From Pholis gunnellus (lineage: Eukaryota > Chordata > Actinopteri > Perciformes > Pholidae): DNA of 64,000 nucleotides. Numbering within the stretch: position 1 is the stretch's first letter; every line of letters starts with the position of its first letter. The notes beneath the pieces were generated by a model that saw nothing but the letters and a program-made list of their open reading frames with translations, was not told where the DNA came from and made no database searches. Of this stretch, positions 21,981-34,771 are shown piece by piece. The DNA lies in contig OU342819.1 of the NCBI GenBank assembly GCA_910591455.2, positions 21,349,158-21,413,157 of the forward strand, in the 5' to 3' direction. Both the position numbers and the translations under genes were made by a program.

Positions 21981-23990
21981 TTTTCCAGGTGCTCAGTCCG
22001 AGTAATTGTGAACTGTATCTGTGTATCTCAGTATCGTGGCAGGTTGGGAAGTAGTCACGAAACGCACGTGTTCGGGGACAAATGTTCTTTATTGTGTCGC
22101 TCAGGACGAAACCGTGGAGCGTTATTGGTGGTGAACACATGAATTAAATGCATCCACGAAGCAAAAGTCAGAGCAAGTGACGTAGTTTATTACATCCAGA
22201 AAGACGACTGTTGGTGGGCAGGACGGGAACAAACCAGAAGACCAGGGTTCAACACCATGTTGTGGTTTTATGGTTCTGTGTCGATGAGCACGAAACCAGT
22301 AGATTTATTTCGTGACTATTTCACAAACTGCCGTGAGCCGTGTTGCTCTACCGCAGGGTGAATAATTCCACTTTACTTCACATGAATGTGGATATTGTGT
22401 CTTCATGGGTCGGACAACCGGGCTCCTCGTTCATTTTCCATTTTGTGGAACAACGCGTTTGTGCTCGAGACGCCTTCACGTTTCTAAATAAGAATAAAAT
22501 AAGCAGATAAACACCGTGCTGATGATTGAGACTCCAGTTTGGGCTTTTATTCTGAAGGGAACAGGTGATACTTTTCATATTTACTGTAAATGAGGTTTAT
22601 ATATATATATATTTTATCTCCATTGAGGACTCTAGTCACTTTCCCATGAAGGTAATGTTCTGTGTTTAATGAGGAAGTGCCGTTTTATTTCTACAGATTT
22701 TTATTTTCTACAGTGTTCATATACACTTCCGCTGACTTTACTTCCTGTTGTGCTTCTGGTCTTTTTCCCTGAGCAGGTGGGCATTTCCTGCTCTCTGTGT
22801 ACCGTCAGTGATTTAGCTGGTAATGTGACGCCCTGCCTCTCTTTTAGCATTCGAATGGTTTTAATGGTTAAACTAGCTGAAGATGAGCTGGCTGCTGGTA
22901 GATTGTGTCAGTGTCACAGCATTTACACAAGAAAAAAATCTAAACTGTTCCTCCAACTGCAGGTATGTAACTGTCTTTGTGATGTTGGTGTGCACTACTT
23001 CCTCTTCTGGGATTGTCCCTTCACAATAAATGTCCATAAATTCAATTAGAAATCATTGTTGCTGCAGAACTTGCCTGAGAATCTGATAGTTGTTTCTACA
23101 TTAATGGGTGCACTAATAGCTAATTCTGCATACTTTTAATGCAGACAACGTGTACCAATGTGAACAAATATAGACTTTAAAACAGCACATCTGGGGAGTT
23201 TTTACGGTGACCCTCCCTTCTCTGCTCCTTTGTCCTCCATCTTTCCATCCTGCTCTTACTCATCCACCACCGTCTCTTTGTCCTCCCTTCTAAAGCTCCC
23301 GGCTGAATTTCTCCTACATCCTAAATCTCCCTCCTCCTCCTCCTCTTCGTCCCCTCAACGCGTGTCGGAGTGCGTCATCGTGGGCGTTCGGTCAGGCACC
23401 GCGCTCCCCGCTTTCAATCTTTCATATATATATTTTTTGTATGTCTGATAATAGTTTGAGCCTCGGAAGTGATGTTCCTGCGTAGGAAGAGAGAATCAAT
23501 AAGGCTTTATTCAGCTGGTGTGTGTGTGCATAAAAGCAATATTCTCGTGTGTGTTTGAGGCCCTGTGTCTAACTGCGAGTGTGTGAGTGTGATTTGAATT
23601 TTGATTTGAAATAATCAGGCCAAGCTGCCTGTAGAGATGAGCTCGCGCTGGACTCGATTAGTTGATTATGAAGGATTGTGACGTCTTGAATGGATTCTTG
23701 TGGACGATTAGCCTTGTGTTAGCTTTAGTCGGGAGCTAGCTTAGTAATCTGGGCACCAGTATAACTGTGTTTTATTTTGAAAGGGTGTGATTTTATGTGC
23801 AGCAGTACGCAAAAGAAACACCAACAACATGTAAGCTGATCTAGAGAAAGTCCTAACATGCAAAAAACAATGCAGAATTTAACTGACACATGTGGACATT
23901 TAAATGCTGCTGCCCACCGTTCAACAACAACACCAACAAAAGCTGCATATCCAGTCATCCTCCAGGCCTGTAGGGGGAGTACTGAGTGGA
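21974..23990. other. Non-genic interval
   Basis: No exon or matched repeat. The open frame at 22669-23049 has no recognisable protein. A TA run lies at about 22592-22612. Confidence 0.4.
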
Positions 23991-24090
23991 ACAGTTAGCC
24001 TGAAAGTTAGCTCGACAGTTAGCATTAGCAGTTTGCCTGACACGTTAGCATTAACAGCTAGCACTGACCGTTAGCTCGACAGTTAGGCCT
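23991..24090. repeat. Imperfect GTTAGC-type repeats
   Basis: Repeated words gttagc / gacagttagc / gttagcattagc, typical of the 3' part of a very common fish dispersed repeat (compare 36690-36790). Confidence 0.65.
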
Positions 24091-24463
24091 TCGTGAACTA
24101 GGCCCCCTGCTGTGGACGAAACCTTTGGTCCTGACTCGCCTGTCTCCGCCGACTCGTCCACATGTGGACTTTTAAACAGCTGAAGACTCTCTAGGAATAT
24201 ATTGAAACCAAATGTGGGTGAGATGAGGACGTTCCTCCAAAGCCTAAATCCTTCAGCTATTAAACACACCGTCACGGGCCGACTTTGAAGCGGAGCCTCT
24301 AAACTCGGCCGCATCCATCCCGACTCTATTAGACGCCACAATCAGCCGCGGCTCCCAGAGAGCTTCTGTCTGGGGGACGCCATTACCTGCAGTAAGTAAG
24401 CGGAGGAAGATAACGATTGCGGGGCCTCCATCATTTTTCAGAGAGAGAGAGAGAGAGAGAGAG
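24091..24463. promoter_or_regulatory. Possible conserved non-coding element, then (GA)12
   Basis: Repeat-free block 24091-24430 of mixed composition (attagacgccacaatcagcc, cattacctgcagtaagtaag) followed by (GA)n at 24441-24463. No coding frame. Confidence 0.22.
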
Positions 24464-25217
24464 TCATGGCAAACTTAAACAAATCAACAAATAGAAACAG
24501 TCACTCCTCACCGTGTGTTGAACGGAGCTTTAAAGACTAGTTGTTCTCCAGCCAGTTAAAAGGTCATAAAGCAGGATCGAGCTAAAGAGCTCCAGTAGCT
24601 TCTTCTTCCTCTAACAAGACAAACGGCACAAATCAAAGAGCTCCCGTCCTGTTCAAAGCTCTGCTTCTCTGCTTGTAAAATATTAGAGGTTACTTTAAGT
24701 AAACTGTTGATATTTGAAACTAGGTGGTAGCATTTAATATCAGCTAATAGGATCATTTTTAAATACATAAATAAATACAAATTTGTTATTTCCTTTTAAT
24801 GAAATTCCGATTACTACAACGATGAAGAGGAACGTGTACTTTAAAGCCTAAATGCCGAACCGAACCCGCTGCCGGCGGATTGATTCGGACGCTGCTGACA
24901 TTTGATTGTTCCCGTCGCTCGCTGTCTGAAGAAGGTCGACGAGGAAAGAGATCAAGAATCTGACACAGACGTGGATTCGTGTCTCGCCGTGAAACGCCTC
25001 ATGCCTCGGCTACGGCGAGTCGTGTCGGTGAAAGGAACCCGGGGTTTCTGATCGTGAGCTCCGTGATGAAATGTGGCATTTTTACCAACGTTTAAAAAAC
25101 GAGAATTTTGTTTGCGTTGCTCTCTAGATTGGTGTCGTTGTGATTTGTGTTCATCTGCAGCTTTTACAGGGTGATCGGATCTGATTCTGTACTTAGTCAT
25201 ATTCACGGCGGATTGTA

Positions 25218-25249
<32 letters not shown>

Positions 25250-25875
25250 TCTTTTATAGGTTTTGTGTCCGGCTAGTTTTACCAGCAGCGCTCTAACCTC
25301 TGAATCTTTGTCATGACGTGCTCCATCGTAGCTTTTCAGATACAAACACGAGGATTCTTCCCTTTAAAGACTGATAATTTAGAAACAGGAAGTCTTAAAA
25401 ATCCACATTTGAGTAAATATTTTGCAGACGAATCCAACTGTATATTATATATATTCAACCTTCATCTCTTTATAAATGCGTTTAATACTTGAATTCTTTC
25501 CTTAAAGAGTTTTTAGAAAGACAGGAAAATAGTCCAAGAAGATGAGATACGAGCGGTTGGTTTGTTACACTCGTCGTCGTCTCGATTCGTCAAAGTTCGT
25601 TTCGTTTGTTCGGCCGATAACGCAGCGAACAGCATCAACGCTTTTGTGCGATTATACAAACAAAGCTGAACCAGCGACTGTAGTCCTCAGCAGCAGCCGT
25701 CCCATCACCCAGCTAGCCACTGGTAGCATTAGCTCAGTGACGAGTAGAGCTCGTAGCCTGTAAGTAGTACGAACAGAAGATATCCAGTACGAACAGACCA
25801 AAGCTACGTTTGTATCTTTGCTGCATCATGACGTCATGAATGACGTAAATGTCGGATTTAATTCCATATATTGTT
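24464..25875. other. Non-genic interval with (GT)14
   Basis: (GT)14 at 25222-25249. The remainder shows no gene. Confidence 0.45.

Positions 25876-25905
<30 letters not shown>
25876..25905. repeat. (CAG)10 trinucleotide repeat
   Basis: Perfect 30-bp run. In the + frame it reads as poly-Ala inside a short chance frame, so it is not considered coding. Confidence 0.95.
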
Positions 25906-25907
<2 letters not shown>

Positions 25908-26367
25908 AGATTTGTTTTTCAGTCGTCTCCTCCGTATGAAGTCGTCTCCTACAGAAGCCTCCATCACCACCTCGTGACGGAGGCTTCATCCATCACGCTG
26001 CGCCGGCCCGCCATCATCGGCGCTGGAGCGTCACATCGCCCGCAGGACGTGTAAATCTGTCCGTGTGCGTCGCGGCTAAATACAGACGCCACCGGTCCTC
26101 CCTTCGCCCGACACATGGCGCTCCTCTGATCTCTTATCGATTGCGCCTCTTAAAGTGCACTTCAGGTGTGAAGAGCGACGGAGGATGAAGAGGCTTCAGA
26201 ATACAGAGTGCAAAATAAAGCAGGAGCAGCTCGATAGTATAGGAAGATGTTAGTGTTGATCGGGTCGAAGGGAATCAATGTCCGCCCGCTGCCGCATTAA
26301 AATGTTAGCGTAGAAACAGCGACACATTCTTTCTTCTGCCCAAAGGAGCCGACCCCGTGTTCTATCT
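25906..26367. other. Non-genic, CpG-rich interval
   Basis: Contains a 9-bp perfect inverted repeat gaagcctcc...ggaggcttc (about 25953-25987) and a GC-rich CpG-containing stretch. No exon recognised. Confidence 0.4.
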
Positions 26368-26500
26368 GAAGAAGAAGAAGAAGAAGAAGAAGAAGAAGAA
26401 GAAGAAGAAGAAGAAGAAGAAGAAGAAGAAGAAGAAGAAGAAGAAGAAGAAGAAGAAGAAGAAGAAGAAGAAGAAGAAGAAGAAGAAGAAGAAGAAGAAG
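26368..26500. repeat. (GAA)44 trinucleotide array
   Basis: 133-bp uninterrupted GAA/TTC tract, purine-only on the + strand. Sequences of this type form intramolecular triplexes (H-DNA). Confidence 0.98.
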
Positions 26501-26877
26501 CTTTAACAAGACAAAGAAGCAGGAAACTCTCACACGGCTCCTGCAGCTTTTCACATAATTGTGTGAGAACAATCGATAGTAACTAGCAGTGAGGAACGAG
26601 CTGCGATTATTCAGATGCGGCGGAGAGTCTCCGCGGACGTTTGGGGCGGCGGCGGCGGCGGGGGGGGGGGGGCACGGCGACGATGAACTGATCTCAGGTT
26701 CTCATGTTTTAAATCTGCAGTTTTTTACCAAATCAGAAGCCGGACGAGGACCGTGGCGTGACCCGGGTCACTTTAAATCATAGGAAGCAGCAGCAGGGGG
26801 TTGTGGGTATTTTGCTGGGGCGCAATATGCTAATGAAGGGAACTGGCTCACACACACAATCACGCTTGTTTGACCGA

Positions 26878-26908
<31 letters not shown>

Positions 26909-26984
26909 TTACAATCCCTCTTCTTATCAGTGAACAATCATTTTATCTAAAGACGTTCTAAAATAAGACACTAAAACACAAAGT
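26501..26984. other. Non-genic interval with G13 and (CA)14
   Basis: (GGC)n running into a G13 run at 26649-26672, and CA array at 26876-26904. Confidence 0.6.
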
Positions 26985-27035
26985 AACGTCCAAGATGGCG
27001 ACGGCGAAAACGCCGAACTCCAGGCTTTAAAACAT
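26985..27035 (+). repeat. Family A fragment (YY1-like end only)
   Basis: gtccaagatggcgacggcgaaaa...gaactccaggcttta matches the reverse complement of copy 3 at about 16360-16402. It includes CCAAGATGGCG at 26990-27000 but no CTCF-like part. Confidence 0.6.
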
Positions 27036-27120
27036 CTCGGACCTCTGACCAACCGCCGGGATTTGAGACAGTGCACGTGTTGGATGTGTACGGTCAGTGG
27101 AGTGGACCACCTGTTTAAAT

Positions 27121-27123
<3 letters not shown>

Positions 27124-27151
<28 letters not shown>

Positions 27152-27294
27152 GGTACATCTGCCAATTCACCACTGCATGCCCACTAACAATGACACACAC
27201 ACACACACACACACTGAGCTGCTTAGTCAACAGTGTTCAGTGGAGCGTCGCAGCATTGCTGGCTGCTTTACTGCAGTACATGGAGGGAGCTCTG

Positions 27295-27335
<41 letters not shown>

Positions 27336-27438
27336 CCTGTTGTCTCCCAGCTGTGCTGCAGACAGAGGATGAATGTGAGGTGGAGGTTCGGGGTCAAAGC
27401 AGCAGTTCCATCTCACTGAAGTTTGTCATGTTCTCGTT

Positions 27439-27496
<58 letters not shown>
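27124..27496. repeat. Cluster of three CA arrays and one GT array
   Basis: CA at 27124-27151, 27193-27214 and 27297-27332, then (GT)27 at 27442-27496 in inverted relation to the last CA array. Confidence 0.96.
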
Positions 27497-27502
<6 letters not shown>

Positions 27503-28698
27503 TCTGCACGTCTTTTGTCAGAATGAATTTGTGTTTCTGCCAGTTTTTTCCTGGAGAAGCGGCCCACCTGCAGCTTCTGTGCACGGCGGCTGACACCCAC
27601 TCACACGGTTCCTGATTAGACGCCACCGACGGCTGCGACGTCGTGTCGAAACCCGTTCGCTCAACCGGAGAGTCGCGGCGCCTCCAGACCCGCGATCCGG
27701 TCCAGTTAGAGGACGTCTGGAGACGCTGAAGCTGATCGGTCGTTCAGCAGAGCGGGTGAGGCTAAAAACTGATCATTCGTGTATCAACCAACAGGAGATG
27801 TAGCTTTTTGAGTCACCTGATGAACTTTAGTCCATTTCTTTTACTCTTTTTGCTCCGTGTTTGGTCTCCACCTCCTAATATCTGCCTGTTTGGCTGCTAA
27901 ATGCTCCACTTTGTTAACCAGCTCGTCTCCAACTGAGTCTGTCTGCTGTCTGATGCTGCGCAGGTAGTGCGTTCATCAGAGAACAGCTGAGACCACTGCA
28001 CCAAACAGAAAAACATCCACAAAACCAGAAACCAGCAGCTAAAAGTTCTGCAGAGCTGCAGATTTTGCAGCATTTTTTCTTTTCTTCTTGATGTTCGTTG
28101 CTCTTATTCCTGGATGCGTTTTGTCCTTTCGGAGCCGTCGGACATCATGTCGGTTGCACCGATCGGTCCCGGAGGAGCCCGGAGACACAAACAGGACGAG
28201 GTTCAGTGCAGCAGAACAGCAGGTCACAGAGACGGAGAGACAAACACAAAAACAACTGGTTCAGTGTGACAGCGCTGTGTTCAGGGAGGAGCTGATACAG
28301 AGCTGAGTCTCTCTGTGAGAGGAGCTGTGTTTGATGGTGTGATTAAACATCCTCTGAACGAGTCAAACGTGGAATAAACGCCGTTAACTTCACCGGTTTC
28401 TGCTCATTGTAACATCGTCATTAGCTCATGCTCATTTATTTCAGCACATTCAGGTCTTTTATTACATTTTTCTCTCCATTCAAAGAGATGTTTTAATACA
28501 TTTTCACTGATTGTGACGTTGTGCCGCTCCGCTGTAAACAGAGAGAATATTCAGTGTCACACACACACACACACACCTCGGTGTGCGTTTCACACTCACC
28601 CACACACACACTGAGCTCAGCAGGAGGCCGGCGGCGCTGCTCATCGCTGGGAGACATCATTACGGATCTCCGTCTCTTTTTAATTTGTCGTTTGCGTT
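27497..28698. other. Non-genic interval
   Basis: No gene recognised; small CA tracts at 28558-28577 and 28600-28610. Confidence 0.4.
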
Positions 28699-28728
28699 GC
28701 GAGGGAGCGCAGCTCCCCGCTCCCTCGC
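28699..28728. other. Perfect 11-bp GC-rich inverted repeat
   Basis: gcgagggagcg (28699-28709) and cgctccctcgc (28718-28728) separated by 8 nt; could form a stable hairpin in RNA or extruded DNA. Confidence 0.85.
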
Positions 28729-29589
28729 TTCGTTCCTGCTCGGCATGCTGGGTAAAGAATGTGGAGTAAAAGGGGGAAACGCTCGGATAAATGAACATTC
28801 TGGCGTTTTACATACTTCGTTGGGATTTTGCAGTTTTGACCTTCATGGCTTTTTAAAATGTTTTGAGGGGAAGCTCTCGGTTAAATCTGGAGTTCTCAAG
28901 CGCAGTGAGGCCTTTATGTTTGACCTCGCCGGAGAAGAGGAGGGGCTTAACCTCATTTAAATACCATCAGACACTGTGCTGGTTGTTAAAGACTTTCTGG
29001 TTTCCTGCAGCGGCACGAACACAAAATATACTGATTTTGCTACAGTTTAGTTGCAAGACGTGCGGATCTAAATGATGCTAAAATATCTACATCATGATGT
29101 TGATTCGTAAAAAGTAAAATTCATGTTTTCTGAATTGAGTTTGGATCAATCAGGGCTATGCTATGCTATGCTAGCATTGCAGCTGCTCCATCAGCACTGA
29201 AAACAACGTCCTCTAGATTTCACCTCAGTGGTGTTTAAGGGACGACATTGTTCGCGTACGTTTATTTATAGAAAATGGAGTTTTGTGCCCTTTCTGTACA
29301 GATGTGAGTTTTTATCATCCCTCCATTTCTGATTCAACGTCTGGAAGTCAACAATCTCGGCTCTCGAGAGCTGTCGGTCCGACGCCGAGTTCAGAGACGA
29401 CGTGTCGAATGGATTGTTTCACAAGAAGCCAGTTTAAACGCTGATTGGCTCATCCAGACTGCTGGACTTTGACTTCTGTCATCTTCTTTTTTTCAGCGTT
29501 TTATTACATCAAATAATCTTTAGTGTGAAGTTTGTAGTTTGAAGACGGTCACTCTGCTGTTGTGATGTTGTGTTTGTTTGTTTGTTTGT
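28729..29589. other. Non-genic interval
   Basis: No gene or matched repeat. gctatgctatgctatgctagc-like repetition occurs near 29155, and TTTG tetranucleotides at 29570-29590. Confidence 0.4.
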
Positions 29590-29760
29590 TTTGCCAAAAT
29601 CCCAGCATGCCTTTCTGCCTTTGGTGGCCAAGAACCTTTGATCGTTTATTGCTCTCCATTAAATTCCCCAAAAGTGATGGAAAAGCTTTTAGGTGCTCAG
29701 AGAAATGACTTCATTAGCTGAGTCATATATTTCAGGCAGATGACTCAAATGAATCCTGAC
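29590..29760. promoter_or_regulatory. Possible conserved non-coding element
   Basis: Contains a TCF/LEF-like cctttgatcg, AP-1-like gctgagtcat and AT-rich words in repeat-free sequence. Inference from texture only. Confidence 0.25.
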
Positions 29761-30185
29761 AAAAACACGTTGAAGTGAAACTGAGTGAAAACACGTCGGA
29801 CTTCCTGTTGAGCAGCATTAACTTTTGATTGCTGATGAATTATTTGTCGCTGCCTGTCGGAGAAGTTTGATGCGAGGTTTGATGCCAAAAACACGGTGTT
29901 AGAAAAGTCTGCTGGTTTTGTTTGCTCTGCGTTTGCAGCGTGGAAGACGTTTCTCTCCACGGTGAGACGCCGACAGAACGTCTGAATCATGAACGAGAAA
30001 CGGATTCAGTGGAAGAATCGGAACCAAACGTGCTGCTCAGCAGACGTCAATCTGCTGAAAGTCTTGAGAATAATTTCTGAAAGTCAAAGAAATCTTTTGA
30101 GTCCTTCATGAATCCAGGACCGCCGGTCTGAAGCATAATAGTGTGTAATTAGTCCAACCGGGTACCTTGTTGCTAGGCTGCCAGA
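29761..30185. other. Non-genic interval
   Basis: Nothing recognised. Confidence 0.4.
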
Positions 30186-30410
30186 GAAGCTGCCGTCGGC
30201 CCCTCAGCGACTGGTTAAATTGCAAATCAGGTGCTTTGAGTCACAGCTCTGCTCGGAGTTAATGGAGTTGTGTTCAGGGACGGGTTGCTGCTGTTGTTTG
30301 TGTGCAGCCCTCCTCCGTGTTATTGACATGAAAATCAGCCGGCAGCACTTTGGGTTCAGCTGCACATCGAGAGGAAGCGGCGATTCAATAAAAGGTGAAG
30401 CCTTCTTTTT
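30186..30410. promoter_or_regulatory. Possible conserved non-coding element
   Basis: Repeat-free sequence with an octamer-like attgcaaat (about 30219), tattgacatgaaaatcag (about 30320) and E-box cagctg. No frame or splice sites of note. Confidence 0.28.
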
Positions 30411-32526
30411 AATAACTTCTCCAGAGAGGGGATAGTTTGTTTTCCAGGAAATCAAATGAATTCATCGGTAACGTTTTGATCAATCTAGGACGTCTTCTTT
30501 TTTACACCCAGGAAGCCAAAAGGGATCGTTCCTCCAGCCACGTGATGGGATGTGTGTCCACGCTCGACACCGATCGGATGTAAAACCTCTAAATTCTTCA
30601 CAATAAAAGCCCCACGTTCTCTTTCCTCCCTGCAGTGTTGGTAAACTTGTTTTATCGACGAGTAGCCGCTGACAAAGTGATTTAATTTCCTATAAATTCT
30701 ACAAAAGTCCCCCTTTAGCTTTTTATTCAAAAACGTTTGTTTTCAAGCAGCAAAATGAGGAAAAACGGTGTTTTCATCATCGTTTGCTCAGTGATTTAAC
30801 CGCTGATCGTTTTTCAGTTTTGTCTGTTTAGCTAAAAGACATTCAGGCACATCTCCACCTTCCCTCAGTTCATTTAATTATCCGCCGTGTGCTGCCTGAG
30901 CACACATGGACACGCCCCCTTTTTTCACATCCACTGTCTGACCTTCTCTGAGTCTGCAGACTCGTCACAAAGGTCATCAAACGCTTCCCACGCGAGGCCG
31001 ACGACCTCACGGGGAACCGAGAGCGTCCGCCTGTCTTCAATAACGACGGCTAATGTGGGCAAATCAGCGAGGCCGGAAAGTTCAGCGCAGGTTACGCTTT
31101 CAGGCTTTTTGACACCGGGCGGCTGTAACGGCCAATTAGAGCAGACGTAGTTCCGCTGACGGAGCTTTGATCCGTCCAGAGCTTCCCCCTCAACATTCGT
31201 TCTTCCTGTCGGAGAGAGAAGAGACGTCGGCACTGATAGAAGTGACGGCTCTGCGTTAATAAGTGTGATCCCGAATGTATGTTGCTTTAAAGCTCTGAAT
31301 TTAAAAGGTCACTCCAAGAGGTCTCTATACGACATCATCGCTTTCTACTTAAATGATCTAACGAAGGATAAAACATCTGATCTCACAAAAGACTGAAGAA
31401 AGTTCTCTCTACATAAACTACGTTTCAACACATTGACGCCTTCAAACATCTGTTAATATAGAAAGTACATCATCGCTCATCATGTGAGCTCAGTTAACAT
31501 GTCGGCACATGAAGGACATGTGAACGCTACGTGTCACAGAGCCGGACACGTGTCCTTGTAATCTCCACGATTGTGACGGGATGATTTGGTTTTGACACAT
31601 AATCTGGTTTATGTGAAGCATGTGGACGTTGAACAGAAGAGGACCGAGGGTTGAGCCCTGGGGATCTCCACACAGACGAGGTTGTTCCTGACGTCTTCGT
31701 GGCTAAAATGTGATTTTTAGTCCGTTAGTCTCAGAGATTTGGAGGCAAAAAGGTTCAAACCAAACATTCTCACTCAGCTTCATGTAGAACCAGCGTTGAC
31801 TGAAGAGAAGCAGCTCTGCTGTTGACAGAGAGCTGAAGGTTTCTCCTCGCTGTGATGTCGACGTCTCGCTGCTCCATAATGACTCCCCTCACTCACTCCC
31901 TTCCCTTTTCTAATTTCCTTTCCTCTATTTCCAGCTCTCGGTTCTCCATCTAATTTCTCTCCACAGGTTTTGTGAATCTTTTAAACCTGCTTTTTGCTCC
32001 ATTTTTATCTCTTTCAATTATTCCACTTTCTCTCTTATCTCCCTCACCTCTCCTGCATTTGTCCCCATTTCCTATTTTTCCTCTTCTTCTTCTTCTTCGT
32101 TCATCTTTTTCCTCGTTCTCATCTCCCATCTGCAGTGTTTTTTTCTCCTCCTCTCGCCTCCTCCTTCCTATCTTTCTGGCATTGTTCCTCTTTATATTTT
32201 CATCATCTTTCCTTTCAATGTTCTTTCTCCCTCCTCTCCTCTCCCCAGTGCAGCTGTTTCATCATCATTTTTTATCTTTATTTTGTGTTTTCAGTCTGCT
32301 TCTTCTTCCCCCCTTTTCGTTTTAGTTCATCATTTTCTCTCTTCATCTCTCTCAGTCGACCTTTTCAATCTAAATTTTCTCTCACATTTTCTTTCCATTT
32401 CCCACCTGTCATCCGTCTCCCTTTCCTCACCCTTCTCTCCCTCCTTCACCTCTCCTGGTCACCATCTGCTCGGAGGTCCTTGGCCTTTTAATTATGCTCT
32501 GATTTCCCAAGGCTCCAGCCATACTG
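30411..32526. other. Non-genic interval
   Basis: No recognised exon. A pyrimidine-rich region spans about 31900-32460, giving spurious open frames. The minus-strand open frame at 30925-31233 has no recognised protein. Confidence 0.4.
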
Positions 32527-32545
32527 CCCCCCCCCCCCCCCCCCC
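32527..32545. repeat. Poly-C19
   Basis: Uninterrupted homopolymer. Confidence 0.97.
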
Positions 32546-34294
32546 TCCGTTGGCCTTGGTGAAGGTGTTGAGGAATCGACGGCCCCACGGAGCTGAGCGA
32601 CTCCCCCGACTCCTCTGCTTTGCCCCAGAGATACGGATGCTGGGTCAAATAGACACAGAGGTTTGTCTTTTATTTTGGCGAGATCCTGCCCAGACATCCA
32701 GGCAGCCGGAGGCTGAAGACAGCAGAGTGAACGTGGACCGTGCCGGTTCCCCGTGGAGACCTCGGAGCTGTGTTCATTTCCTTCTGTTGCTGCCAGCGGT
32801 GCTGCAGTCTGGAGTCACGTGATCCCTCCTGGCTCACATCTCCTCACACTGCAGGCAAATCCCCGTTTTCAATTAGAACGTTTTTCAACCCTAAAAACCT
32901 TCCTGTGAGTGTTCGCTTCTTTACACCAACAACTTCTGAGCTGAATGAAGTCTAATCTTCCAGCAGCACTCAGTCTTTCTACGCATTTATTTGTTCTTAA
33001 AGGAGCCGAGCTGCAAAGCGTTGGCAAATTACAAATGAGCTATTTATTGTGTGGCAGGAGGTCATTGTGAGTCAGGTGAATGAAGGTAATCTGGAGACAA
33101 CATTGATTTGTTTCAACAGCATTTAAAGGATTACATTAAGCAGCACTGATTCAGACCACTTTACACCAGTATTAGTTTGTTACATCTTTAAAGTAGCTCA
33201 GAACATCTTCTGACTCTTTGTTTGTGCTTTCAACATTCTTCCTGTAAACACATGTTGTGAGATGCAGTCCTGCAGCGTATCAGAGCTCAACAAATGAACT
33301 GTTTCACAACAACACAGTTATTTCATCAGCTGTGTCTCTCTACACGGTCGTATTTATGGCCGGAGCAAAGCAGGAAGTCAGTTCACGTAGTTTAAAGAAC
33401 AATAAGTTAGGAGGTTTGATTTAAACTCAGACTTTCACCCAGGAGACCGCTGTTCCTGTCACATGTTGACTTATTTTCTATTTACGTCTTTCGTTACTGT
33501 CACGTACATAACTACAGCGATCTAAACCTCTGAACAAAAACACTGATTTTTAACCCAAACCACCATCTTTTCCTGCGCAAACTAAGTTGTTTCCTGTGAA
33601 AATGGAAGTTTATTTTGAACAGACTGTGTATGCGCGTAAAGAGCGGACTGTGGAGCAGCTTTCTGTTTCATTCGTAGCGTCAATCAGCACCAACTCTGCA
33701 GCTCTTTGCAGGTTTTATTCTATGTTTCTGTTGTTTGATGGTTCTCTTCTCATACTCAGTCTTAACCCGAACCATGATGCACTTCATCTAAATAAAAAAC
33801 TCCTTTATAAAATATATAAATCAAAGTAACCTGAGCAGCGCTGCGTGTCACCCAAAACAAAAAGAGCAGCGGATGATTGTGCAGCATGAGAATAATAACC
33901 ATGTTCTAACGGTGCGTTCACAGTCTTCTGATGCTGCAGGAGAGAATCCACACAAACAGATTGAGAGAAAGAAACCGTCCAGATTGAGAATTAGTTGACG
34001 GTCTGCTTTTTTAATTCATAAGAGATCCGCCTGGATTTACACGTTTAGAGGTCATCATGGTAACAGGTGCCGGCTGACACGTCATTCACAACTGTTGTAT
34101 TCTTAGTATTCGTGTTTTTCTTCTGATGCAAAGTGGCCCTGAAGTGGCCGCTCGACAACTAAAAGAGAAGTCAGTTGTTCTCTTTCCTCATTCAAACTGG
34201 AATAGCTTCAGAAGTGTCTCATGAATCAAAGCCAAAACGTGGATAAATTGTAAATGTTTAAAAATACACCGTGCATCCTCTCTGCCACTTCCAG
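32546..34294. other. Non-genic interval with a family B fragment
   Basis: 33545-33640 resembles the reverse complement of family B around 49100 (tcttttcctgcgcaaact, gttgtttcctgtgaa). The 33000-33110 stretch (ttggcaaattacaaatgagc, gtcattgtgagtcaggtg) is repeat-free and CNE-like. Confidence 0.4.
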
Positions 34295-34344
34295 GGAGAT
34301 GCTAAACCAGCTAAACCAGCTAAACCAGGCCAACGGGACAGCGT
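34295..34344 (+). other. Candidate 50-nt micro-exon
   Basis: An acceptor-like tctctgccacttccag precedes it and a strong gtgagt donor starts at 34345. It contains three copies of gctaaacca. Two frames are open (DAKPAKPAKP or MLNQLNQLNQ types). The triplicated 9-mer may simply be a short tandem repeat with chance splice-like edges. Confidence 0.22.
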
Positions 34345-34507
34345 GTGAGTAAAGCCTCCTTCACGCCTTAAATCAGGAGCGCCCTCCAGTTATTTAGAAG
34401 GTTTGGATCCTTGTGTGCAAATGTGTGGAGGAGAAATCCAGCGTAGAGTCTCTGAAGGCTGGAATGTGTTGGCAGCTGACTTTAAACCTGCTTCCTGTGT
34501 CTGTGAC

Positions 34508-34527
34508 GGGGGGGGGGGGGGGGGGGG
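34508..34527. repeat. Poly-G20
   Basis: Uninterrupted homopolymer. Confidence 0.97.
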
Positions 34528-34771
34528 CACAGAGCTTCTTCTCCCGCCTCTTCAGGCTCATTTATCAAAGGAGCATGTTCACAAGCATGCGGACGATATT
34601 ATATTACAGAAGAGCTGATGTTGGAGAACAGGCTGTTATGATATTAATAATAATTTCAGTGTGTGGACACGAGAACGTTTATGTGATGCTGGAACAGCCT
34701 CCACTGCACCGGTTCAAGGCTGTTTACCATTCAGACACAAGAACATCATCTAACTCACCAGACTGGTGTGT

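Noticed and set aside
25818..26054. Poly-alanine frame over (CAG)10
   Set aside because: Short chance frame, no coding homology.
26297..26572. Poly-leucine minus-strand frame
   Set aside because: Translation of the (GAA)44 array.
30925..31233. 102-codon minus-strand frame
   Set aside because: No recognised family. Chance frame in moderately GC-rich sequence is the simpler reading.
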